Source: Ophiura sarsii
Lineage: Eukaryota > Echinodermata > Ophiuroidea > Amphilepidida > Ophiuridae
DNA length: 64,000 nucleotides
Assembly: GCA_035610835.1 (NCBI GenBank)
Contig: CM069444.1
Span: 1,111,521 to 1,175,520, forward strand
Reading direction: 5' to 3'
Below, one piece after another: positions 10,759-22,899 of this stretch; the stretch's first letter is position 1; each line of letters opens with the position of its first letter. The position numbers were made by a program, and so were the translations under genes. The notes under the pieces were generated by a model. It worked only from the letters and a program-made list of their open reading frames with translations. It was not told the origin of the DNA and ran no database searches.

Positions 10759-10828
10759 TCTGTGGCGTGCATCGTAGGCCATGTCGTTTGCAAACGGCAA
10801 CACGGGTTCGATCCCCGGTGTATCCGTG
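10759..10828 (+). tRNA. Degenerate tRNA-like sequence (pseudogene or SINE head)
   Basis: A clear B-box, GGTTCGATCCC (10,805-10,815), follows a 5-bp stem enclosing TTGCAA, with a GTGGCGTGC stretch in the A-box region. The acceptor stem does not close and the anticodon loop is one base short. It is not a functional tRNA; it could be the head of an old SINE. Confidence 0.4.
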
Positions 10829-11965
10829 AATTCCATGCTTTTTTATATATTTTTTTAAACTTGACGGTGGATTAATGTAGCATCATTTTTATGTCAATTT
10901 TTGTAAATTATAAAGGCCCATGCGTTTATAGTTGTTGTTTTTTTCTATCATTTATCTCTTTGATTTATTTAACTTCTAAACAATTGTATGCGTAAACTAT
11001 ACATGGATATTAGCGCGATAAATAAATGATTTAATTTGATTTAATTTGAGTTCGGTTTGATAATGATAGCAAAACTTGTTGTAAAACCATTTTACCAGTC
11101 AGCGCAAGTTTGTGTACATCACGTTTTAGTTTGTTATAGCTAGGCTAATATACTATTTGTAGCTATTTGTATACAAGAAGCAAACACATTTCCAAAACAG
11201 AGAAACATGAGAAACGGGACCGTTACTAACGTTAAATTTAATACCATTGCCATGATTACCAATTTGAGGCTCTTTTGGAAATCTGTACAACCGCTGAATT
11301 TCTAGAAAATCGTTGATACAACTTCACTCAGGAAAGTCAGATCTTGTAGCACAACAATAAGCTAGCTTTTTAATAAACGAATTGGGAGACACAATGATGT
11401 CGAAATCTATGTGGAAAAGGGAATCAGATAACTATTGATAGACTCGATCAAGTCTTGTACCACTGAAGGGTGATTAGAGGTAATACACTCATTGGCGATG
11501 GGGAGCTAAAGTTTCAGAAATAAAAAGAGCAACACCACCAGAATATATCTTACTCTGTGCAACACGCATGTTGATGGATACTCGTTTGAAAATAACCCGC
11601 CAGTGTATAGATCATTCTTTTAACGCTTGTATTCAAAGGGTTGCTTGAAGGTCGTGCATTGACTTGATCTGAACAACGAATAATATGGGAGCGAAAACCT
11701 TTTGTTATGGGCACGCATGAGTAAAGTGGATTCTCTATATAATAAAACAAGATTTCTTATTTAAGATCTGGAATAAAGGTTATCAGGGGACTTCGCTTCA
11801 ACGATGCTCCTATGCGTAGTGGCGTACGTCAACTGAAAGCCTGGTCCGATGGTATGCTCAGAGGCGCCATAGCCAGCACTCGGAACTACACCATCAGAAA
11901 CAATTTATTTTGTTCTTTCTTTTGAAGATATGTGCACATTGTCTCATTCAGTATGCGTCACATGT
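10829..11965. other. No gene seen
   Basis: AT-rich sequence with scattered stops on both strands and no repeat partner recognised elsewhere in the window. Confidence 0.5.
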
Positions 11966-12900
11966 GGTCACAATTTTTAAGTTGGGACCCTAAAAAGGGT
12001 AGATTTGTCACATTTGTTATAACATTTGTCATTCAATTGCTTGTATTTCTCAAACCATACATCACAATTTAGTATGTTTAGTCTCATTTGGAAGATAATT
12101 TATTGCTTTAATAATATCTAAAAGAAGAAAAAAATAATTAAAGATGTGATTAATTACTATAACTCGTTAATTGTAATTAGTCAGGGGTGGAGGCGGGTGA
12201 GGATGCACGCGGGTGAAGATGCACACCCACACTGTGTGTATTTCCAATGGGATTGGCAATATTTATGATTAACCTTGTGGTCATCTAATGATTATTATGT
12301 TTGGGTAGTGGCATTATTGTAATTCCTCAACATAAATGATAACTAAATCCCCCATTAATTAATATCACTAATCAATTACAGCTTTACTACAACAAATACT
12401 ACCCGAAAATGTGTCAAAGGCAGATCATTTCCCATTTCAAATTGTAATTGGGGAAAATATCTCTGCTGCAATGTAAATGCAGTTGGACTTAATTTTCTTA
12501 GATTTTTTATCAATCCTGTCTATGTTATTGATACTTTGTACTAACTAGCTATAAGAAGTGTTTATTGTATCCACTCAATACACACTATTATAATCTCTTT
12601 TCAATGTTTGGGATTTTAAGCCTATCCACAAGACCCAAGGCCCACTTAACTGACAAGATCATATTGTATGATGATGAATAGGACATGACACACACTCTGC
12701 ACAGAACAATGTAGTATAGTTTTCAATAAACAGTGTAGCACAATACAAGATAAACAGTGCAAACCCGGGTGCAAACCTCTGTTGAGGATGTTTTGTCAAT
12801 TTCACCATCACTTTAGTTTTTATCATGAGAGGAGCTGTCATGTGAATTTATACAGTTGTATACATTTTCATGTTGCTGGCTGATCTTCAATAGTTATGCA

Positions 12901-13754
12901 GTGTGGCTGTGAAGTGCTCCACATGTGGAAAGACTTTTTCAAGAAACAATTTGTTAACCAGGCACAAGAAAGTCCATTCTGAAAACAGACCATCAATAAA
13001 GTGCAGCCAATGTGATGCAACATTTAATTACCAGGCTAATCTGAATCGACATGTATCTTCATTGCATGGTATTCAGGGACAAAGTGTATGTGAAATATGC
13101 GGTTTGACTTTTTCACGACAAGATAATTTAGAAAGACATCGCAACCAGCATACGATTCAATCTGGTAGCAAATGTGATATTTGTGGAAAAACATATGTAC
13201 ACAAGGTTCACCTGGCAAGACATCAACTCTATCATTTTCATGAAGAAGGAGCTGCTTTTAAATGTCGGTGCAGAAAAACCTTTACACGCAAGGACAGTTT
13301 GACAAGACATGCAAGAAAACATGAAGTGATTATAACCAGGGGAGTAGCAGCCAAAAAAAGGGTTAAAAGATTGGGCACCAAACCAGCAACTAGACTTGGT
13401 ACTGATCCTTTACAGTGTACAATCTGTAATTCTAAATTCAACCGCAAATCTAATCTGAGACGTCATATATCATCTGTGCACATTAACATTAAGACATTTG
13501 AATGCGAGCTGTGTGGTCAAAACTGGACCAGAATGAACAAACTCAAGTCTCACTCATGTTCATCTGTTACGAGCATAGACGAAGATAATACTCCAAGTAG
13601 TTCAGCAACCCGAATGAAAAAGCATCAGAACACTAAAAAAATTGCAGACAAATTGAATTTAAATAACCTCAGTCCAAACTCAAAAGCCACAATTGCGAAT
13701 GTTATATTGGATTCTCCTCGAACATCGAACATTTTAGAAAGAATCAAAGCGTGA
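12901..13754 (+). pseudogene. Zinc-finger N-terminal part of the transposon protein
   Basis: The frame starts after TTATGCAG, a plausible 3' splice site at 12,900, and no ATG is present at its head. It encodes seven C2H2-type fingers in a row. The first four have CxxC...HxxxH or HxxxxH spacing, the fifth has CxC, the sixth is CxxC...HxxxxH, and the last ends H-x-C. A basic linker and a C-terminal NLNNLSPNSKATIANVIL segment follow, and the frame closes at TGA 13,752. Coding continues in another frame from about 13,753. The fingers probably contact DNA, as in other transposases with N-terminal zinc fingers. It is complete in itself for 283 residues but is part of a longer, disrupted gene. Confidence 0.8.
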
Positions 13755-14552
13755 CCAAGACATCTGTCAGGCTATGGTAGGCGACTTTTCTGAAGCAATG
13801 GGATCGCTCAAGTCTAAAAGAAGCAAACCAGCTCAAAGACTAAAAGAAAAGAGCTCTGCAATGTTCATAGGTCCCCGAGTAGGAAAGATTAGGGGAGTAA
13901 AACGTCCAAAAACTACAAAAAATGGTCCGTAGACACAAAGTGCGCAATAGAAGAATAACAGGGGATACAGCTGCAATGGAAGACATCATTCGCAAGTGTA
14001 GAGCAGTCAAATTAACAGCAGATGATAAGAAGATTGTCATTGACCATTGGACAAATATTGCAAGCCATGTGACAACGGATACTACCCGGGGTACCGTCAG
14101 AAAAATAATTGGATATAAAAACTACCTTGAACACAAAAGACATATAATGAGTATGACCATACGTGAAGGATAAAAACACCTGATGGAAAAAAATCCCAAT
14201 ATTGACATCAGTGAAAGTCTATATTACAAACTGAAGCCATTCTATATCCAGCCAGCCAATACACGCGACCTTGAGTTATGCTGTTGCCAAAAAATGTGTA
14301 ACCGTACGGAAAGCTCACAGGGCATTAATGGACTTCAGACGGCGCACCGTAAACGACATGCCAATATTCGCCAGTGTATATAACATGGTTAATGCCTCAT
14401 TGTGTCCCAAGAATGAATCAGGGTTCCACAATATTGCTTGCTTACAGATGACTTGCAACAAGTGTGGGTACCTAAACTTCAATACTGAAGAACTCGGTGA
14501 CAATGGCTCTGTTACTTGGCAAACACTTGATTATGTAGAGTTTAAAACCTGA
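13753..14552 (+). pseudogene. Middle part of the transposon protein, frameshifted
   Basis: Coding sense can be followed through three frames. They are 13,753-13,930 (basic, MVGDFSEAMGSLKSKRSK), 13,922-14,270 with a TAA at 14,171, and 14,271-14,552. The last two contain YKLKPFYIQPANTRDLELC followed by a cysteine-rich stretch with CNKCGYLNF, which may bind zinc. The frame changes and the TAA show decay rather than introns, because the frames overlap directly and no GT-AG pairs separate them. Confidence 0.7.
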
Positions 14553-15518
14553 AACAAAACAGTCAAGAAGCTAAAGCTTGTGACAAAGATAACGTCCCCC
14601 AGGGTCCTTGTTGAGCACCTGAAACACCACCTCTTCAAGCAAAGATTTGCTCTTCACTTATTCACTAGCAAATAGCAGCGAGAGCAGTGGCAACTGGTTA
14701 AGGAAAACCTACCAATCCATACGATGATGATTGATATGGATTTTAGTGAAAACTATTCAGTTGTATATCAAGAGGAAGCACAGTCACTGCACTTTGGGAA
14801 AACGCAATGTACTTTACATTCCTGTGTAGTTGTTCGCCCTACAGTACCTTCTGATAATTGTGACACAACCCATGTTAAAGAGTATTGGATCATGATATCT
14901 GATGACTTGAAGCATGATGTACACTTTGTTCATCATTGCTTAGTTAATGTAATCATGCCCCAACTCCATGCCCTTAATTGTGAAGTGACATCAACTTACC
15001 AGAGAACTGACAATTGTGCCACCCAGTACAAAAGCCGTTATACAATGATGGATATATCCACTGCATTACGAGATCTTGGGGTAAATGAATACCACGCAAA
15101 TTATTCTGCGAGTGGACACGGGAAGTCAGAGGTTGACTCAGCAGCTGGGAATGTGAAAACCCAGGCGCGAAATGCTGTCATCACCCAAAATGTAGCTATC
15201 ACAGATCCAGATGCCCTCTACCAGTACTGCAAATCAACGGTTGAACCAAAACAAATAGGCCACGGTTCCAAGGGAAGACCAACAACTCTTCATGCTCGCC
15301 GTTTTTTCTATGTTAGCAAAGATGAAGTTAGCCGTGAGCGAGATATAGACAACAATGGAGTAAAGGGTATTCGTAGTTTACACTGCATCAAATCAGTTGG
15401 GACCAGAGGTAGAGTGATATCAGAGAACTCAGTTGCTATTGTTCAAGCTGCATCCAACATAGTCGACTCGTATACCTTGTATAATTTCACTGTCACACAA
15501 TCGAACAACACCCCCTGA
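14553..15518 (+). pseudogene. DDE-like catalytic region of the transposon protein
   Basis: The frame continues from the middle part across TGA (14,550) and a TAG near 14,674. It is then open from 14,724 for 264 codons. It holds IDMDFSENY, then SDDLKHDVHFVHH, then QRTDNCATQYKSRY, then SGHGKSEVDSAAGNVK. The spacing of the acidic residues in DFSENY, RTDNC and GKSEVD fits an RNase H-like DDE/D transposase, and I recall the same three blocks in many uncharacterised animal proteins. The catalytic assignment is inference. At least two nonsense codons make this copy inactive. Confidence 0.7.
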
Positions 15519-16349
15519 TACTTTCCATCCGAGAACCGACCAAATACAAGGTCTACTGGCATTGGATTTACAAAAGAACTGTGCTTGAGCACACTAGGGA
15601 TTACTAGGGACGATGCTTTTTATGCGTCACGATAGTATCACACCCCTTCATAACGCGCTAATATTGAATTTGCTGTTTGTACATCTAGAAACGCGTGAAG
15701 GGGGTATTTCTGTGGCTGTGTAAGAGTCTCTAGTTATATCGTAAACAATGATCAAATTATTTGTCTCTGTTTAAACGTAAAAAGGTTTTTTATTACACGA
15801 TATTGAAAGATAGGAAATAGCATGGAAATAGTCACATATGCGGAAATGTAGCTATATCTATGAGGAACATATTTTGGGCGAGGACCAATGTCAAAGATAA
15901 CTCCTAAAGTGTGATTTTAGATCGAAACGGCGGCTATACAGTGCCAGAAAATCGACATTTTGAATTTATCAAGTGAGCAAGATTCGTCTCTCTGCGAAGA
16001 CGTATATAAATATTCATATACTTCGTATTTATCGTGTCTGCCATTGGTTAATTTTGAACCCCACGGGAACAAATTGCTCATTACATATGCGTCCAATTTT
16101 TGGACGAGCACTAATGTAAAAGTATACGGAGGTCAACGAGGTCAATCCAATGCAAGTAGACCTTTTTTCCCGGGGTGAGATCAGAGGATGGGGAGCGGTC
16201 CATGGGGAGTGAGCCCTCTATCGGTACAGTGACAAAGAAAAGGAAAAAGGTATACTAAAGCAGACTACATCCAACATGACTATAAATCCTGTCTAAACAA
16301 GGAATTAGTAAGCAACTTCAAAAGAGTCTCACTCCTTGGGGAAGAGCTT
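15519..16349. other. Non-coding break inside the transposon gene
   Basis: Coding sense is lost between the DDE-like region and the C-terminal frame. The sequence includes the near-palindrome CACCCCTTCATAACGCG with CGCGTGAAGGGGGT about 40 bases on, and a loose direct repeat (TGGGCGAGGACCAATGT near 15,875 and TGGACGAGCACTAATGT near 16,100). It could be an intron or an insertion. A short coding stretch appears to resume near 16,180. Confidence 0.5.
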
Positions 16350-16823
16350 ATGAAAACAGGTTCCGATTCAGAATCTGATACCAATGATAACGATGACAGT
16401 GAATATGAGGGTGGTGAACCAGATGATGCTCCAAATGAGTATGTCGAAAGCCCTGCTTTATCCAGCCTCTCCGCAATGGTTACATGCAACTCCATAGTTG
16501 CTATAAAACCAGATACCCACTCCATGTTTGATTATTTTCTGTTGTATGTCACCTCTGATGGGGTAGAAACATTAGCTGAACAGGAAATATCTGAATTTGG
16601 ACATACATTCTCAAAAGGATCAAAGGTGATCAGGGGTAATCACTACGAGTATTTGAAGTCATCAAGAAAAGACTTAATCTTCAAGCGGGATCATAAAAGT
16701 GCTATTATCCCATACTTTAACTTGATTTACTGTGCCATTCAGCTGCTTCCTGGTAAAGGACAAAATGAATTTCTTTTTAGCAATGAAGATCATGCCGAAA
16801 TACTACGCATGGTTTCATTGTAA
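16350..16823 (+). pseudogene. C-terminal part of the transposon protein
   Basis: A 157-codon open frame starts with an acidic SESDTNDNDDSEYEGG linker and continues into a compact domain: FDYFLLYVTSDGVETL, then FGHTFSKGSKVIRGNHYE, ending in FLFSNEDHAEILRM. I recall similar tails at the ends of the DFSENY-type proteins but cannot name the domain. It lies upstream of the right subterminal repeats and belongs to the same element. Confidence 0.6.
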
Positions 16824-16924
16824 TTGTAATGACTTAAGACTTGTCGCTGAACTTATGAATCATTATTGACCATGTAAGTCGACAAGCATCATGCCAGATA
16901 TAATATGATGCATATATAACACTT

Positions 16925-17700
16925 GATCACCCTGGAATTTAATGTATATTTGTTCATATTATTTGTTGTGCTCAAGTTTGCCATACTTGAAGTTCAAGTA
17001 GATGATCTTTTTAATATGACCTATAAGTACTTATTCATTTAATTATGTTGAGTACAAGATACGATTTATTTGGTAGTGAAATTAGGATTTTTTGCCCACG
17101 GCTGCAAGTATAGAGAGGTAAAGACTTACTGACATTTATCACCCTGTATAATTTCAAATTATTCAATTTCAATTGCTGATATCAATAGATCAACAGTTCT
17201 CTAAATTAACTAGGTTTATAACAAGATATCAGTGCAATTAATGCCATGCATACATGTACATGTTGTGATCAATTAATATTATGAAAGTGGGTTTTCATGT
17301 AGTCATCGAAATTCGTTTTTCTTGATTTTTTTTGGACACCCTGTATATTAATATCTGACAAATTCAAATGAATTCTAACATTAAGGTATGTTTATAAACT
17401 TGTTTTAACTATTTCATTGAACAAATACAACATTTATACATTCTTGTCATAGTGTTTGTACTGTTAACAGAAATCATAGTTTTTTTTTAATGTATAAAAT
17501 TGATACATTTTGAACACCCTGTATTTTTATTATACATTGAATTAAGCACTATGAATTATATATGACTCGATGGGCCTCAACTTTGGCTTTACAAATATGA
17601 GCTTCAATTTTTATTTCAATTCACTATGTATAAATCAGGAAGCATACAGTAATTTACATTTTACTGTACAATTTCTTTTGTTATACCCTGTATATTTCCC
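16925..17700 (+). repeat. Degenerate subterminal tandem repeat, about 175-210 bp, marked by CACCCTGTATA
   Basis: CACCCTGGAAT (about 16,930), CACCCTGTATAAT (17,143), CACCCTGTATATTAA (17,337), CACCCTGTATTTTTA (17,516) and ATACCCTGTATATTT (17,688) recur at intervals of 212, 195, 178 and 174 bp. AT-rich filler between them is weakly similar. The left subterminal region lacks them. Confidence 0.65.
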
Positions 17701-18009
17701 AAGTCACCATGTATACCGAACAACACATTAGATATTTGGAATTATCAATATCTCAGCTGTATACTTTTGCAAACATTGGACGATTACTTTTTGAGTTATT
17801 AGAATTAGAACACAATTGCATGCACTTTTTGTAAAATGTGAGTATGTAACACAATAGGGTCCCAACTTAAAAATTGTGACCATGTGGCATTACTAGTATT
17901 ATGTGTGCAAGAATTTTTAATTCAATGTGTGCTACATGTATCCTTCAGTTAGATAGCCGCATGTATCACGTGGCATAAATGTGTGCTATTCAGTAGAATA
18001 GAGACGGTT

Positions 18010-18290
18010 ATAGCATATAATAATAAAAATAAATGTTAATAATAATAACACACAGCGCATAAAGGCAACGGCACCAATGCCCTTTACAAACAAATGATCA
18101 ATATCTTAAAAAACTACACATACATTAAAACACATGATAAAAAGATTATAAATATATTCAATGCAAAGAACACCTCAAAAAATACAAACAAATATGTTAA
18201 AACAGCCATAGGAAAAAAATACAATCAGCTGCTATTGATAAAAACATTGCGATTTAAAAGTCAATAAAACATCAATTATGACAAGTTATA
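18010..18290 (-). mobile_element. 3' untranslated tail of a CR1-like LINE
   Basis: On the minus strand the segment TTTATGCGCTGTGTG runs into (TTA)n, a typical LINE 3' end. It resembles GGCGCTTTATGAATCTC followed by (ATT)n at 53,455. No protein-coding part remains. Confidence 0.55.
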
Positions 18291-19363
18291 AGCAGTTTAA
18301 AAAATATACGTCTCACAGGGCCGGGCAGGCCAGGGAAGTGCTCCCGCACGGTCACAATCAGGTGAGGTGTTTCGTAAAGCGCTATAACATGTGGTATTCT
18401 TGGTTTTTTTTTATTATTATCATCCAGTCCGGGAATATTTTAATATTTAAAAAAATCAAATCACATCAAACTTGTTTGGATAATGTGTATCGTCAATATC
18501 AATATTGTCTGCTTGATCTTACCAAGGGATACCAAATAATGACTCCGCGGCCGGCTAGAACATCGGGAACTTTTCCTAAGGCTTTTATGGATCCCGGGGG
18601 ACAGATATACTGTTGATTAGCGCATCACAAGAAGTTCTGTCACTTGCATTGCAGTACATACTCAATAGGAACTTGTTAACGATTTTGGTGGACAAACCAA
18701 AGAAATCGCACGCATGCGTAGAAAAAAAATGAAGTCCACTTCTAGGTTAGAGGGCAGTAGAGGGCCTTTTCGATTTTCAAACGATGCCGGACGTACGAAT
18801 ATTTGATAGGTTACATTCGGTGGGGGGGGGCGTTAGGATCCGTCCGCCACTGAATACCGTACGGTTTCGTCAATGTTTATACGAAGACATTTCACTCCCA
18901 GTTTAAAATGTTGAAACACATCATGTCAGGTATAACAGCGATTATTTTATACTCTTCCTTCTTTGTGCGTACAATGATTCTATACTTGTGACACCGGTCA
19001 GAAGAGATTCATCATTGACTTGTTGAGCACTAACTACACGGTAAATGCAAGAGGTCCTCGTCACTATATTTGTATCAATATTTTTCAACTTTTCCGTGCC
19101 GATAATACTAATTAGTCAACATTTTGGCTTCATGTTTAATGTTCAATCCATGGTTCAAATAACCGATGCCTATAATGGTTATATCTTAACTGCTATTTCA
19201 ATTTCCAATAAAAAAAACCTATTTAGTCTTTGGATCGCCGCAAATGAGCTGTCCCAAGCCGGGGGGGGGGGGGGAGGGGTGGGGGGAGGGGTGGGGGTGT
19301 CTACGAAAATCATACGTGGATGTGCCTCCCACGTTTGATTTTGGTAGAAGAAACATACGTGTA
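18291..19363. other. No gene seen, includes a G-rich tract at 19,261-19,299
   Basis: Open frames are short and unrecognised. The tract of about 40 bases contains at least four runs of G of three or more and could form a G-quadruplex. Confidence 0.5.
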
Positions 19364-20029
19364 CAGACTGTAACAAAAAAAGTTATACAATCGCAATTTT
19401 ATTTTTAACCCAATGTTAAAATCATGCAATGTCAAAATCGTTGATAGTCTGTGTTAAGTTCCGTTTTGGCTACCAGAATAATGTTATTTGGTCTTTTTAA
19501 CTACTTGCGTTTAAAAGTTATGACTAATCTACTAAGTCGTCTAGATATCGGGTTGGGCCACTTTCACAATACAATATTGCTTGTATAAATTATATGGTTA
19601 GGGTAACATGCAAGGAACATTGAAGAGAACAATATAATTCATCTTCAAATAATTGTATTTCATTTGAATAAATAAATTCATAAAATAAATAAATTATATC
19701 TTGATAAATTTGTAAAGACCTAACATTCTTTGTAATACTTTTAACCACTTGAAATGAACCATTGTTGTCTATGTTCCTGGTTCGATTCCATTCATATTCA
19801 TCCCAGTGGTTTTACCATTGATTAAACCAAAGTGGCCCAGGTGATATCATGACTACTTCAGACAATTGATCATATCTCTGCTTACCGATCATCGATTGTC
19901 ATGAAACAAAGCTTATTCGAAAGCTAAGAGAATTCCCCTCTCACACCATTAAAACTCGAAACAGACATTCTATGGGAGATATTTTTAATATTTTTTTCAA
20001 GACTGTATCACTTTTTTTGTTACAGCCTG
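19364..20029 (+). mobile_element. TA-flanked MITE, copy 2
   Basis: It begins CAGACTGTAACAAAAAAAG and ends with the inverted CTTTTTTTGTTACAGCCTG. TA flanks both sides. It is 666 bp, colinear with copy 3. Confidence 0.9.
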
Positions 20030-20406
20030 TATGTGCCTCCCAGACTTTCTATAGGCCTACCTGCATCATATGCAAGATTAACACCCGATCGGTATACCAA
20101 AGTTAAATGTCTACCGATCAGTATACCCTTGTATATACCCTTGTATATACAAACAATAAACAGAATGTAAGTAGAAAATTGGGTTCTCAAAAGTGTAATA
20201 ATTAACCAAAATTTGGTTCAAAGTGTATTTTAATCAATAAACCTATCTAACAAAGTACGGGCCATTCTATACCATCAAAGAGGGGGCATAATGAAAACCT
20301 TTTTGATTACCACCCATCGATATACCAAATTTCGCGACCCATCGATATACCAAATTTCGCGAACAGGCACTCCAAAAGGCAGGCACGTTAATACGTAGTA
20401 CCACTA
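20030..20406. other. Spacer between MITE copies 2 and 3, with a 25-bp tandem pair
   Basis: ACCCATCGATATACCAAATT and the following TCGCG occur twice in a row near 20,310-20,361. GTATACCCTTGTATATACC is also doubled near 20,120-20,150. There is no gene. Confidence 0.6.
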
Positions 20407-21092
20407 CAGACTGTAACAAAAAAAGTTATACAATCGCAATTTTATTTTTAATTCAATGTAAAAATCATGCAATGTCAAAATCTCTTACACTCTGTGTTAA
20501 GTTCCGTTTTGGCTACCGGAATAATTTTATTTGGTCTTTTTAATTACTTGCGTTTAAAAGTTATGACCAATCTACTAAGTAGTCTAGAAATCGGGTTGGG
20601 CCACTTTCACAATAATATCATACAATCTTGCTTGTATAAATTAAATGGTTAGGGTATCATGCAAGGAACATTAGAGAGAACAATATAATTATTTTTTCAA
20701 ATAGTTTTATTTCATTTGAATAAATAAATTTATAAAATAAATAAATATTATTTGTAAACACCTAACCTTCTTTGTAACACGTTTAACCACTTGAAAAGAA
20801 CCATTGTTGTCTAACAAGAGCGCTCTACTGCTATGTTCCTGGTTCGATTCCATTCATATTCATCCCAGTGATTTTACCATTGATTAAACCCAAAGTGGCC
20901 GAGGTGATTTCATGACTACTTTAGACAATTGACCATATCTCTGCTTACCGACAATCGATATTCATGAAACGAAGCTTATTCGAAAGCTAAGAAAATTCCC
21001 CTTGCAGGCCATTAACACTCGAAACAGAAATTATACGGGAGATATTTTTAATATATTTTTCAAAACTGTATAACTTTTTTTGTTACAGCCTG
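20407..21092 (+). mobile_element. TA-flanked MITE, copy 3
   Basis: It has the same ends and length (686 bp) as copies 1 and 2, with TA at both flanks. The 61-codon frame it carries is shared with copy 1 but differs at many replacement sites, so I treat it as incidental. Confidence 0.9.
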
Positions 21093-21689
21093 TATATAGT
21101 TTGAACCCCGGGTCCAAAGCTATTGCTCGAGGTCTTTAAAAATAGATTGTAACAAGATGCAACAAAACATAAAAACTGGTATTGTCCATCTTTTAGTTTC
21201 CAGTAAGTTAATGATTATATTAGCGCAAAGTGACCAGGCTCCTTTTATGTTGCAATTTTCAATGTCATTATAACTTCAAATTATTGACGATACTGACACT
21301 TGAATTTGTTATCCAGCTCCAGCGGTTTTAGGATGATAATAATTTAGTTACAACATGGGATGAATTTTCTTTGGTCATAATCAAAATCCATCCATTAATA
21401 TAACATTGAAATCAACGGAGATTTAAAAATTACGGCCGTTCGTGTCCACCATCGTCTGATATTTTTAATTTTCGACTCTACAAATGACATGTATTTTTTA
21501 ATATTCATTGAAATGATTATTCATTGTATATTCATGAACGTCACTGCCTTCTATTGTTATAGAACAATGAGTGTCCAGGGGTTGACTGCGTCGTGAAATT
21601 AACGATATCATTGGTAAAGGTCAAAAGCCGAAAGCGGCAATATCATTAATATAACTCCCAAGACAGTTATTTTTAACGTAGGACCTAAT
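21093..21689. other. No gene seen
   Basis: AT-rich sequence between MITE copy 3 and the left long inverted repeat. Confidence 0.5.
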
Positions 21690-22430
21690 AGATGAAGAGC
21701 CGCTATTGTCTCTATCGGAACAAATTGACAGTCGATCTGGTTATGATATTGTATTAGCCCATACCCTTGGCCTTCTGAAAACACTGGTCTTAAGTGCACC
21801 TAGCGGTGGGTCACGAGGTCAGAGGTCAAAGACCTTTTTTGAGCCTCCATTTCACCTACATTTATGTTTTAGAGCAGAGAACGTGATAAAATTGTTTAAC
21901 ATTTTTTATAGTAGTCTCATCTCAAAGCTGATCATATTCCCCAAACGTTGGTATGTAACAACATTGACATTGTTAACAAATGTTGCCAAAATAGCTAAAA
22001 TAAACGAGAAAAATACGATTTTTGGGGTAAAAATGAAATTCATGATTTTGAAAATGTCCCCTGGTTACGTAACCAATCATGATATTGAGTCGTAACTTTT
22101 CCAGAAACTGTCTCACATATATTACTGTCTTGTGTCAAAATTAAAATGAAGTACCTAGTCTAATACTGAATGTATGAATGTTCAAAATCAATAATTATGA
22201 TTTCTATTTTTACACAAATTAACACCCAAAATGCATACAGCGCGATGTCCTAATCATTATTCATTCGCCTCAGTATAGACCGGGAGAACGTAACAAATTG
22301 TGCTCAAATGTACCAGATTTCTAGCAATATTGACATTGACGTTTGTGAACATCTTTAACAATATAATCACATAGATGATCGTTGAGTCACCTGGCGTATT
22401 GTGACGTCACAGGGGTCGTTAAACGTCTTC
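21690..22430 (+). repeat. Left arm of the long inverted repeat
   Basis: It contains GGTGGGTCACGAGGTCAGAG, GCATACAGCGCGATGTC and, near the inner end, TTGTGACGTCACAGGGGTC. Each has an inverted partner in the right arm. No coding sense. Confidence 0.85.
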
Positions 22431-22899
22431 GTGATTGAATGTCGGGTTTTCTTGATTAATACATGCCTAGGTATAAATGTTGCAATTCACATAATCACAA
22501 TCTACAATGTCATACACTTAACCGTAAATTGATAAGATTAATTGAGAGACATTTTCATATGGCTTTCATTGGGAGACAGGCTATTATAGCGTTCAAGGAA
22601 CATAAGCATTTGACTTCATGTCACTTCATGACGAAACCCCGAAAGCAACATCGCATTTTGTGTACCTTATTTTGAGAACAAAATGGGCAGAGGTGTGTAA
22701 CATTGTATAAATTCAGAGTCGAGGCACGGGTAAATAAACAGATGCATCATGCAACACCGCAGTGGTTTATGGTTTTGTTTTACAAAATAATTCCGCTGCC
22801 AAACCGATTTTGTATTAATTACACATGACACACCTGTGTTCATTTTTGTATAACGCGGTTATAAGTAGACCCAATCTGGCCTAATACTTCATCGAAAGC

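Larger units (their letters stand above)
11966..17881 (+). mobile_element. 5.9-kb DNA transposon with zinc-finger and DDE-like coding region, 4-bp target duplication (Sola-like candidate)
   Basis: The left end GGTCACAATTTTTAAGTTGG, continuing GACCCTA, is matched exactly by the reverse complement of the right end (17,855-17,881). ATGT flanks both sides (11,962-11,965, 17,882-17,885). The plus strand between carries one interrupted coding region (12,901-16,823). Terminal GGTCA and the 4-bp duplication are shared with the short elements at 6468, 7884 and 49,645. From memory, 4-bp duplications together with this type of coding region fit the Sola superfamily, but this needs a search. The exact TIRs despite broken coding suggest a moderately old insertion. 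Confidence 0.85.
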
